This document shows, in pieces, positions 22,464 through 28,347 of a DNA stretch of 32,396 bases; positions within the stretch are counted from its first letter, which is position 1, and each line of letters opens with the position of its first letter. The position numbers and the translations under genes are program-made. The notes under the pieces were generated by a model, which was given only the letters and a program-made list of their open reading frames with translations, was not told the origin of the DNA and did not search any database. Source of the stretch: a virus; the IMG/VR virus record IMGVR_UViG_3300030101_001685, positions 1-32,396 of that record, one strand, 5' to 3'.

Positions 22464-23376
22464 TAAACGGAACAGTACGGATCTTCTTCTTACTTGCTGT
22501 CCTCTTAATGATCGATGCAACGTCCATAGCCTTGGCTATCAATGCGTTTTCGAAGAACTTCATACTATACGGTGGACGTTTCTGTTGTTTGCTATGATGT
22601 TTAATAGAACTGGTTATGACTTTAAGTATCTTATCTTCACTAACCTTTTCCAGGTAACCTTCGACAATGGCTTCCTGTCTCGTGTCATGTACCCAAAGCC
22701 CTCTCCCTCCAAATTCTTTTTCTAGCTCGTGACTGTATCGATTGCATATCTCTGTAGCGATTTCTCTCTTACTCTTCTTATTCTTTAGTTCTATAAGCTT
22801 ATCTACTACCTGGGGGTTGTGAGTAAGCGGCACAACGTCAGGTTGTGAAACTGTACTATCTTCTACAACATGAGGTTGTGGAATTGTGGATAACTTTGTC
22901 TCTTCATTGACCTTATTTATGGTATCTTCAGCATCCTGAACCTCTAGATATTCGGGTTTGTTATGAGCAATAACATCTTCAGTTGTCACACCCGGATCAT
23001 AGATTATCCTCCAGGTAGCTCCCTTTCTTCCCTTGCTACGCAATGCATATTCTTTAATAACCTTCTCTAAATAGCCGCACTTCTCCAGTGTTACCATCTG
23101 CCGTGATACACCCTGCTGAGATATACCTAATCTCTTAGCAATAGACATCTGGTTGGGATAAGCTAACCCACTTCTACCATTCGCATGACAGCATACTGCA
23201 CCCATTACTCTTATAGCGGCGCCGCCTATCCTAGCATCAGCAAAGATCCGGGAAGGTAGTATAGAATACCCAGAAGGTGGCAAACTATTATTCGTAGATC
23301 TACAGTGCTCTACTGGTGGACGCAATACCTCATACCGTGCCTCCTTAATCTGCTCTAGCTCTTCACTATCTCTCAT
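22456..23376 (-). CDS. Winged-helix replication initiator-like protein
   Basis: The protein has 306 residues from the ATG at 23376. This start is chosen because AGGA is 6-7 nt upstream and it lies just after the previous stop; a start at 23403 would overlap that gene. Residues 36-106 form a winged helix of the kind found at the N-terminus of phage O-type replication proteins: 'YSILPSRIFADARIGGAAIR', 'MSIAKRLGISQQGVSRQMVT' and 'LEKCGYLEKV'. Residues 160-195 are a Pro-rich linker with three 'PxVV' copies, encoded by the iteron DNA at 22815-22893. The C-terminal 100 residues are helical and basic, perhaps the contact for host helicase loader. No primase or helicase motif is present. Confidence 0.75.
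   Translation of the reverse strand: MRDSEELEQIKEARYEVLRPPVEHCRSTNNSLPPSGYSILPSRIFADARIGGAAIRVMGAVCCHANGRSGLAYPNQMSIAKRLGISQQGVSRQMVTLEKCGYLEKVIKEYALRSKGRKGATWRIIYDPGVTTEDVIAHNKPEYLEVQDAEDTINKVNEETKLSTIPQPHVVEDSTVSQPDVVPLTHNPQVVDKLIELKNKKSKREIATEICNRYSHELEKEFGGRGLWVHDTRQEAIVEGYLEKVSEDKILKVITSSIKHHSKQQKRPPYSMKFFENALIAKAMDVASIIKRTASKKKIRTVPFTR
22815..22893. other. Candidate replication origin: iterons plus a perfect DnaA box
   Basis: GGTTGTG occurs at 22815-22821, 22841-22847 and 22874-22880. The last two belong to inverted repeats CACAAC-N5-GTTGTG (22831-22847) and ACAAC-N5-GTTGT (22865-22879), and the 24-bp units 22831-22854 and 22864-22887 agree at 19 of 24 positions. Four bases past the third GGTTGTG is TGTGGATAA (22885-22893), the complement of the consensus DnaA box TTATCCACA. 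A T/A-rich run follows. The array lies in the linker-coding middle of the replication gene, as the lambda origin lies inside gene O. Confidence 0.6.
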
Positions 23377-23378
23377 AA

Positions 23379-23582
23379 CTAATCCTGTTCCGGCTTTAAA
23401 CATAGTGTAGGACGATACTTACAGCTCCACATCTCAGGTCTGTTGAGAGGAGGCGGCATATAAGTTGGGAGCTGACGTATAAACATAGTACATTTCACAT
23501 CTTCATCCGGGTAATACTTATCTGCCATTGCCTGGCAAGCATCAGGATCCGTAAAATTCATAAACACCATCAGAACGTACAT
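23379..23582 (-). CDS. Hypothetical Cys-containing protein (67 aa)
   Basis: The protein begins MYVLMVFMNFTDPDACQAMA and contains four cysteines (near residues 16, 30, 53 and 61) and a Pro-rich C-terminal half (TYMPPPLNRPEMW). The start at 23582 is chosen because GGAG lies 6 nt upstream and it follows the previous stop directly; an ATG at 23594 overlaps that gene. The N-terminus is hydrophobic but too short and too acidic nearby for a clear signal peptide. I do not recognise it. It lies between an HTH protein and the replication protein. Confidence 0.6.
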   Translation of the reverse strand: MYVLMVFMNFTDPDACQAMADKYYPDEDVKCTMFIRQLPTYMPPPLNRPEMWSCKYRPTLCLKPEQD

Positions 23583-23583
23583 C

Positions 23584-23964
23584 TTAGTCTCCATTGACAG
23601 ACTTGAACGTCACTTTGACGGGGGTACGCTTAAATCTCTTGGTCAGAGTTTGATAGAAAGATTTACTGTCTTTGTAATTTTCAAGAGCATTTAATAAATG
23701 TCTTTGCTTCTCGTATTCTAGGACAAGTAATCTCTCATAGCTCCAACAGTCCGGGCATCCATGATCAATCCGCTGTATGCTGTTGAGATACTTCTCTACA
23801 TAAGTTTTATGTACAACATAACGACCACCTAATTTCCATGATGGAACCTCACCACTTCTTATTACTTTCAGAGCATGGTTATGAGTAATACCTACCATCT
23901 TGGCAAAGTCTTTAACGCTCATACCAACCTGTACAACATCCTGAGATACACCATCATGATACAT
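23584..23964 (-). CDS. Excisionase-like helix-turn-helix protein
   Basis: The protein has 126 residues. Residues 15-62 are a MerR/excisionase-type winged HTH: 'MSVKDFAKMVGITHNHALKV', 'IRSGEVPSWKLGGRYVVHKT' and 'YVEKYL'. The 'G..P..k.GgrY.v' wing is typical. The C-terminal half is a charged helix with 'CPDCW'. GGAGG lies 6 nt before the ATG at 23964, supporting this start. It could be a recombination directionality factor for the serine recombinase or a regulator of the leftward operon; nothing decides between these. Confidence 0.72.
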   Translation of the reverse strand: MYHDGVSQDVVQVGMSVKDFAKMVGITHNHALKVIRSGEVPSWKLGGRYVVHKTYVEKYLNSIQRIDHGCPDCWSYERLLVLEYEKQRHLLNALENYKDSKSFYQTLTKRFKRTPVKVTFKSVNGD

Positions 23965-24277
23965 CGTTATCCTCCTGGCTACGCTTTTGCTTCAGGATCT
24001 CTTCTACATTTGCCTCAATCTGATTGTATTGCTCCAGGTATTCCGGATCCATTTTGTACTGATCATGCTTCTTTTTATAAAAGACAGCAGTCGTGTGATC
24101 TTTACTAAACAAGCGACCTATCTGAGGATAGCTATACTCCAAGAACTTACGACATAATGACGTAAACATAACTCGTAGTTTAAGTAACTTGCCCATAACC
24201 CTGTCTCCTACTTTGTACTGCTCAAACGAAACCTTGGTGGTGTATTCTATTGCCCACTTAATATCCCGTAAGCTCAG
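23954..24277 (-). CDS. Orphan DnaA domain IV-like DNA-binding protein
   Basis: From the CTG at 24277 this is 107 residues. 'LRDIKWAIEYTTKVSFEQY', then 'FLEYSYPQIGRLFSKDHTTA', fits the DnaA C-terminal domain from its first helix to the signature helix-turn-helix; the DHTT quartet that contacts the DnaA box is kept. There is no AAA+ ATPase part. The start is uncertain: an ATG at 24424 lies 150 nt inside the DUF1064 gene; an ATG at 24196 with AGGAG 8 nt upstream would lose the first helix; the CTG overlaps the previous TGA. The likely target is the DnaA box at 22885-22893. Confidence 0.72.
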   Translation of the reverse strand: MSLRDIKWAIEYTTKVSFEQYKVGDRVMGKLLKLRVMFTSLCRKFLEYSYPQIGRLFSKDHTTAVFYKKKHDQYKMDPEYLEQYNQIEANVEEILKQKRSQEDNDVS

Positions 24278-24597
24278 ACCTCCATTATCTTGGTTCCGGC
24301 ATAAAATGCCTCGACCAACTTCTTCTTTAAGCGATACACCGGGGTTTTCATTCCCTTCACATCCTCCACCACTCGCATATTCTTTTTCTGATCGAAATAC
24401 CTGAAATCCGCCTGATAACGACATATCTTTTCTCCCTTATAATTGATCTCATATATTGGTTGTAATTCTAGGTGACTGATCTCACCTGCCTCTTCCAAAA
24501 GCTTTAACTCTTGGTATCTCCTTGCCTCTTTCTTGGATGCAAACCAAATCCCGTCTACATTGGTTCGTACCGCTCGGTATTTGCTATAATTAGCCAT
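24274..24597 (-). CDS. DUF1064 family nuclease-like protein
   Basis: This 107-residue protein shows 'YRAVRTNVDGIWFASKKEAR', 'YQELKLLEEAGEISHLELQP' and 'YQADFRYFDQKKNMRVVEDV', then 'KGMKT'. The E (in KKEA), D (in ADF) and E/K (in VEDVKG) fit a PD-(D/E)XK fold, and DUF1064 proteins are often annotated as phage endonucleases that act on branched DNA; activity is not proven. The ATG at 24597 is chosen over a GTG at 24615 because family members begin just before 'KY.A', and it overlaps the previous gene's stop by 8 nt. Confidence 0.85.
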   Translation of the reverse strand: MANYSKYRAVRTNVDGIWFASKKEARRYQELKLLEEAGEISHLELQPIYEINYKGEKICRYQADFRYFDQKKNMRVVEDVKGMKTPVYRLKKKLVEAFYAGTKIMEV

Positions 24598-24802
24598 TCC
24601 ACCCACCGTGCTCACCTACCATTCTATTGAGCCGGTCATTGAGTGGCACCTTGTCCTTTTGATACCTACCTTGCATCCCTTGAGTTAATAAAACCTCACA
24701 GAGAGATGCTACACTTCTCCTCTCAATATGAGCCTGTTCCCCCAATTTTTTGTGTAAGGCAGGTGATATTCGAATAAATAATGCTTTATTTTGTTCTGTC
24801 AT
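24590..24802 (-). CDS. Ribbon-helix-helix (Arc/CopG-like) regulator
   Basis: The protein has 70 residues. 'ALFIRISPALHKKLGEQAHI' then 'ERRSVASLCEVLLTQG' fits a ribbon-helix-helix: a DNA-contacting strand (FIRIS), helix A and helix B. Such dimers bind short palindromes. It is the first gene of the leftward operon and faces the rightward operon across 135 bp holding the palindrome CTTGTACAAG, so it may repress one or both. Only weak ribosome-binding bases precede the ATG, which suggests low expression. Confidence 0.78.
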   Translation of the reverse strand: MTEQNKALFIRISPALHKKLGEQAHIERRSVASLCEVLLTQGMQGRYQKDKVPLNDRLNRMVGEHGGWNG

Positions 24803-24847
24803 CTTACTGTAATTAAACCTTTTTTCTCTTTTGTTTCACTTTTTTTT

Positions 24848-24906
24848 ACTAAAAGGAGCATCTAGTACTTGTACAAGCTATCAGAATGATATATATGTTG
24901 TATAGT
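24848..24906. promoter_or_regulatory. Divergent promoter/operator region between the two operons
   Basis: The 10-bp palindrome CTTGTACAAG (24868-24877) supplies TTGTAC on both strands. Rightward, TTGTAC (24869-24874) is 17 nt from TATATG (24892-24897); a second -10-like TATAGT is at 24901-24906. Leftward, TTGTAC (24876-24871) is 17 nt from TTTAGT (24853-24848). Each hexamer is a partial match to sigma-70 consensus, so promoters are likely but weak or activator-dependent. A protein on the palindrome would block both. Confidence 0.45.
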
Positions 24907-24937
24907 GAGAAACTTTTAGGAAAGGAGTTAGCACTAA

Positions 24938-25213
24938 ATGACATTTAAAAAGTTAACAAAGCAACAGGACGCACTTGTAGAACTCATAGCATCATTCTCA
25001 GCTATAGCAGGTGCAACATTTTCTACGAACACAAGTGACGGAAGAATGTATTCATGGCATTGTGATGAAACAGATACTTTCTGGCTTAACATTGTAGTTG
25101 ATGACAGTGGAGTTTCTAATGTCTTACTCCATTCAGGTGATGACGATACTAAATTCTATGCCGTTATTGGTTACTGTAAGTATCACAACATCCCGTTAGA
25201 GATCCAGGAATAG
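24938..25213 (+). CDS. Hypothetical protein, first gene of the rightward operon
   Basis: This 91-residue protein begins MTFKKLTKQQDALVELIASF and has a beta-rich acidic centre (WHCDETDTFWLNIVVDDSG, VLLHSGDDDTKF). It has no membrane segment or known motif. AAGGAG lies about 10 nt upstream. It is 10 nt before the serine recombinase. Small acidic first genes of early phage operons often inhibit or redirect host proteins, but nothing here shows that. Not recognised. Confidence 0.65.
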   Translation: MTFKKLTKQQDALVELIASFSAIAGATFSTNTSDGRMYSWHCDETDTFWLNIVVDDSGVSNVLLHSGDDDTKFYAVIGYCKYHNIPLEIQE

Positions 25214-25223
25214 GAGAAGAATA

Positions 25224-25988
25224 ATGACTAAAGCAGGGAAGCCACATAGAGGGGTCTATCACGCTTACGTCCGGGTCAGTACTGAGAAGCAGGATCTAGA
25301 CCGACAGCAACATATCATTAAGAAATACCTTAATGGCGGTGATTATACACTCAAATGGTACATCGATGAGGGTTACAGTGGTTCACTGGACCCAGAGGAA
25401 AGACCGGCATTGAAACAGTGCTTGTCGGATGCATTCAAGAATAAACGTAAGGGAGGGAAGGGTACTATAATAATATCTGATACTTCTCGTTTTGCTCGTA
25501 AGCGATACATGGCAGAGAAGTTCTTTGTGGAACAAATGTCTAAAGGTAAGTGTTCCTTAATCGTAGCAGAGCAACCACTCCTAGAAGAGGTGCCGGATGA
25601 TATTAAGATGAAGCTCCTTCTAGATAAAGCTGACAGTGACCAGAAATATAGGGAAGAAATTAGTCTCAAAACAAAGCAGTCTCTGGACGCTATCAAGGCT
25701 GAGATAAATGCCAAAGGATTTAAGTTATCCAAACTCGGTAAGAAGATTACCAAGCTCGGTGTTCATGGTGAGATGGAGAAGGCACGGAAGCAAGCGACTA
25801 AGATAACTATTTCCAAAGCTGATGCCCATGCCGCTTATTGGTATCCAGAAATCCAGGACAGAATAAACCGGGGAATGGGTTACCGGGATATAGCAGAAGA
25901 TTTTAATTTTCGTGGCAAGAAAACTGCCAAGGGTGGTGAATGGCATGCGTCAACTATTTCTAATATTGTAAAGAGGATAAACAAATGA
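25224..25988 (+). CDS. Small serine recombinase (resolvase/invertase family)
   Basis: The protein has 254 residues. The catalytic N-terminal domain shows 'YVRVSTEKQDLDRQ' with Arg17 and nucleophile Ser19, and 'IISDTSRFARKR' with Asp86, Arg89 and Arg92. The C-terminal part (about 198-254) has the helix-turn-helix seen in recombinases ('INRGMGYRDIAEDFNFRGKK', 'GEWHASTISNIVKRI'). Large serine integrases are 450-700 residues with a zinc ribbon and coiled coil; these are missing, so this is not a classical phage integrase. Roles: multimer resolution, inversion, or integration by a minimal enzyme. AGGAG is 7 nt upstream. Confidence 0.88.
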   Translation: MTKAGKPHRGVYHAYVRVSTEKQDLDRQQHIIKKYLNGGDYTLKWYIDEGYSGSLDPEERPALKQCLSDAFKNKRKGGKGTIIISDTSRFARKRYMAEKFFVEQMSKGKCSLIVAEQPLLEEVPDDIKMKLLLDKADSDQKYREEISLKTKQSLDAIKAEINAKGFKLSKLGKKITKLGVHGEMEKARKQATKITISKADAHAAYWYPEIQDRINRGMGYRDIAEDFNFRGKKTAKGGEWHASTISNIVKRINK

Positions 25989-26602
25989 ATAAAGATAGGA
26001 ATGTAGTTAGTTTGACAGAGGTTTGTGATATTGATGAAAGTCCAAGTTCGAGTAAAAATCTAGACGTGTTAAATGAAATTGATACAGAGTTTATGCGGTT
26101 TTCTAAAGCTTTATTGAGTGAAGATATTAATTACTGGAAGCGTATGAAAAGTGTACAAAGAAATCCACAAAGTCATTCGGCTCAAAAATTTTGGAGCCAA
26201 TCAGAAAATTATAGAATGGTATTAGCCTATGCTGTTGAAGCTTCAATCAATGGTAGAGCGAAAGCTTTGAAGTCTATTGAACTTGAAACCAATGCGGTCA
26301 TGCAAACATTGCTCAGAATTGTGAAAGATGCGGAAAGTGCCGGTTATCTCGAGGTATTTAACAAAGGCAATAATAGTGTTTATTATCCAACATCAATCAA
26401 GGCTACAAACTGGCAAACTCTACATTATCTCCAGTTTTATATTTTTGATAAAGCAATTTATAGAGCAGAAATGATTACTGGTTATAATCTAAACCAGTTT
26501 TTTGATGAGTATTTACCAAAAATAATGGTTAGTAACAAAGAAATAGATAGATTTAACACCAGATTAAAAAATCTACAGGATAACATTAAACAAAAAGTAT
26601 AA
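25985..26602 (+). CDS. Winged-helix-like protein coupled to the recombinase
   Basis: The protein has 205 residues. The centre ('LKSIELETNAVMQTLLRIVK', 'DAESAGYLEVFNKGNNSVYY') reads as a winged helix: helix, recognition helix, then a two-strand wing ending in YYPTS. The N-terminus is acidic and polar, and the C-terminus helical. Its ATG overlaps the recombinase TGA (ATGA), so the two are made together; an accessory or regulator of recombination is a fair guess. Its base composition is more AT-rich than the recombinase gene. Not recognised by name. Confidence 0.65.
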   Translation: MNKDRNVVSLTEVCDIDESPSSSKNLDVLNEIDTEFMRFSKALLSEDINYWKRMKSVQRNPQSHSAQKFWSQSENYRMVLAYAVEASINGRAKALKSIELETNAVMQTLLRIVKDAESAGYLEVFNKGNNSVYYPTSIKATNWQTLHYLQFYIFDKAIYRAEMITGYNLNQFFDEYLPKIMVSNKEIDRFNTRLKNLQDNIKQKV

Positions 26603-26607
26603 ACACG

Positions 26608-26643
26608 ATGTTCGAACATGATGTTTTAACTCTGTGTTCAAAC
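26608..26643. promoter_or_regulatory. Overlapping palindromes in an 85-bp gap
   Basis: ATGTTCGAACAT (26608-26619) is a perfect 12-bp palindrome. It overlaps AACATGATGTT (26615-26625), identical to the core of the capsid-leader palindrome at 15370. GTTCAAAC follows at 26636-26643, echoing GTTCGAAC at 26610-26617 with 26-nt spacing. Likely operators for the gene at 26688; no strong promoter is seen. Confidence 0.4.
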
Positions 26644-26687
26644 CTTTTCATAGAATATTAACTTAAACCATACTAAAAGGGTAAGGA

Positions 26688-27071
26688 ATGGGAAAGAAAG
26701 AAGAAATAGTGATTAGAAGTAGTGACTACATAGGTAGTTTAAAGACCGAGGAACAGGAGCCAAGGAAATTGACTACCTATCAGCGACTACGTTATGAACA
26801 TCAGCTTCGGCAAGATAACCATTATCTGATGACGAGGGGCTTAAAGTTTGGGTGCAGAATTACAGTACCATTAGTTACTCGGATGCAGATTAAACGTGCG
26901 TCTATTGCAATGCGAAATCTAGCTAAGAAGTTAGACAAAGTATTAGCGACCAAAGATAGTAATGACATGGACAAACTATTCCAAGCTCAAATGCACGTTA
27001 CCCATACCTCTCAGCATTTAAAGAGAGAAGCCGGTATGGACCCAGATGGGTCGTATAAGGGCATAAAATAA
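26688..27071 (+). CDS. Hypothetical basic helical protein
   Basis: The protein has 127 residues, basic and mainly helical: 'LTTYQRLRYEHQLRQDNHYL', 'TRMQIKRASIAMRNLAKKLD' and 'AQMHVTHTSQHLKREAGMDP'. It has no Cys, membrane segment or known motif. It is flanked on both sides by gaps carrying palindromes (26608-26643 and 27075-27092), so it may form its own regulated unit. DNA- or RNA-binding is a guess from charge only. Not recognised. Confidence 0.6.
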   Translation: MGKKEEIVIRSSDYIGSLKTEEQEPRKLTTYQRLRYEHQLRQDNHYLMTRGLKFGCRITVPLVTRMQIKRASIAMRNLAKKLDKVLATKDSNDMDKLFQAQMHVTHTSQHLKREAGMDPDGSYKGIK

Positions 27072-27074
27072 ATT

Positions 27075-27092
27075 CTAGACGGGTACGTCTAG
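27075..27092. promoter_or_regulatory. Perfect inverted repeat CTAGACG-GGTA-CGTCTAG
   Basis: Seven-bp arms with a 4-nt spacer, 4 nt after a stop codon and 3 nt before the -10-like TATAAA (27095-27100). The same arms recur at 29245-29261 (13 of 14 arm bases) and 22448-22463 (13 of 14). An operator is the simplest reading; as RNA it would be a 7-bp hairpin at a gene end. Confidence 0.65.
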
Positions 27093-27110
27093 TGTATAAA
27101 ATATATTGAG

Positions 27111-27133
27111 GTACACCCGTGTAGGGTATGTAC
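27111..27133 (+). promoter_or_regulatory. Hairpin in the leader of the membrane-protein gene
   Basis: GTACACCC and GGGTATGTAC can pair (two bulged bases) around GTGTA, 16 nt before the ATG at 27150 and just before the ribosome site AGGAAAGG. It might tune translation or mark a second protein site. Evidence is base pairing only. Confidence 0.3.
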
Positions 27134-27149
27134 AGGAAAGGACAAAACA

Positions 27150-27416
27150 ATGTACAATAGAATAAAGGAACGGATCTTTAAAAGTCGCATAATATATAAT
27201 ACGTTAAGTGCGATTACTCAGTGGTTATTTTTGTTGACTTACTTGACCAGGTTGACTGGTTCAATTTTCGTTAAACATCGATCAAATGTACTAGACACAA
27301 TCGGTTTAGTTATGTTATTTTTAACTTTATATTACGTCTTAACGATCTCCTGTGCGTTAAGTGACGGATGCTACTACGGAATATCAGGAGACGCAAATGA
27401 ATTCACAAACCAATAA
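27150..27416 (+). CDS. Small membrane protein, two transmembrane segments
   Basis: The protein has 88 residues. Hydrophobic segments are at about 14-40 (ending TYLTRLTGSIF) and 48-71 (TIGLVMLFLTLYYVLTISCA). A basic N-terminus (MYNRIKERIFKSR) suggests it starts in the cytoplasm, and the short acidic C-terminus returns there. AGGAAAGG lies upstream. It overlaps the exonuclease gene by 20 nt. An early two-TM protein in front of recombination genes could be a superinfection-exclusion or host-takeover factor; there is no motif to prove this. Confidence 0.62.
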   Translation: MYNRIKERIFKSRIIYNTLSAITQWLFLLTYLTRLTGSIFVKHRSNVLDTIGLVMLFLTLYYVLTISCALSDGCYYGISGDANEFTNQ

Positions 27417-28347
27417 AAAACCTGCCGGGAAACTTACTAACAGTTTTACCCATACGGGATCCTCTGAAAGTGCCATCATTATGTATGGTGAAAATAGGTG
27501 GAACAAAAAAATAGAAGAGCATAGGCAAAGAGTACGCTCTAAAGATATGGGTTCAGACACGTTTAAATTGTCACAGAAAGCCATTGAGAGGGGAAACATA
27601 TTAGAACACCCTCTTGCAAAATACTGCCTAGCAAAGGTTAAAAAAAGCTGTGAGGATGTTACAGAGCTTCCAACCGATAAGGCAGATGTTCACAAAACTC
27701 TCCCGGTAGCGGCATCTTGTGATCATAAAATGTTTGTCAAAGACTATGTGGACATAGAGCATCCAATAACTAAGGAAGTGATACGTATGTCAGGACTTAT
27801 CATTAATGAAATAAAAACAGATGGACATGAGAGTGGTGAACCACATCGTGATTACTACTGCCAACTTCAACATCAGCTTCTTTGTACCGGAGCACAATTT
27901 GGATGCATTACAAAGTTAGGTCCAAAGTTAGAGCTCGAAATCTATCCGTATGAACGAGATGAAGAGTTTATTGATGAGCTTACTGAGAAAGTAGTTGAAT
28001 TTTGGGATCGGGTAGAGAGGGATGACCCCTACATAGAACTGCCAGAAACTAATTATTATGTTGCTGACTTAGATCAATTGGAAACAAAAGAACATGTGCA
28101 GTTCTTAGTTGATCAATACAATTCTTTGCAAGTTGAAAAATCTGACACAGAAAAGGAAATTGAAATGACCAAAAAGGCACTCATAAAAGTTCTTAAACTT
28201 TGTGAAACAGACACAGGAACAATTGGTGGCTTTATAATTTCTAATAAAAGGGTGGAGAAAAAAGCAAAGCCAGGCAAGTGGACAGAACCCACACCCGGAT
28301 CTCACCATTACAGATTTAACATAAAACCAATAGGGAAAATACAATGA
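27397..28347 (+). CDS. YqaJ/lambda-exonuclease-type recombination nuclease
   Basis: The protein has 316 residues from the ATG at 27397 (AGGAG 6 nt upstream; a GTG at 27361 overlaps the membrane gene more). It is a PD-(D/E)XK nuclease: Glu70 in 'RGNILEHPLAKYC', Asp109 in 'PVAASCDHKM', Glu138 and Lys140 in 'LIINEIKTDG', and Gln156/Gln158 in 'DYYCQLQHQLLCTGAQFG'. It would chew 5' strands so the ERF protein can anneal the 3' tails. The usual 'SPDG' is here 'SCDH', which keeps the Asp. A helical C-terminal part follows residue 230. It is coupled to erf by ATGA. Confidence 0.87.
   Translation: MNSQTNKKPAGKLTNSFTHTGSSESAIIMYGENRWNKKIEEHRQRVRSKDMGSDTFKLSQKAIERGNILEHPLAKYCLAKVKKSCEDVTELPTDKADVHKTLPVAASCDHKMFVKDYVDIEHPITKEVIRMSGLIINEIKTDGHESGEPHRDYYCQLQHQLLCTGAQFGCITKLGPKLELEIYPYERDEEFIDELTEKVVEFWDRVERDDPYIELPETNYYVADLDQLETKEHVQFLVDQYNSLQVEKSDTEKEIEMTKKALIKVLKLCETDTGTIGGFIISNKRVEKKAKPGKWTEPTPGSHHYRFNIKPIGKIQ

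Noticed and set aside
24278-24424. The N-terminal extension of the DnaA-like protein to an ATG at 24424
   Set aside because: It would overlap the DUF1064 gene by 150 nt. The extra 49 residues are Gly-rich and unlike DnaA, and the apparent ribosome site is explained by DUF1064 codons.
24274-24597. Host auxiliary metabolic genes or tRNAs anywhere in the window
   Set aside because: No metabolic enzyme family or cloverleaf was recognised on either strand; the only nuclease-like extra gene is a phage family (DUF1064).
25224-25988. Classical large serine integrase with adjacent attP
   Set aside because: At 254 residues the protein lacks the zinc-ribbon and coiled-coil regions, and I found no convincing att-like core next to it.
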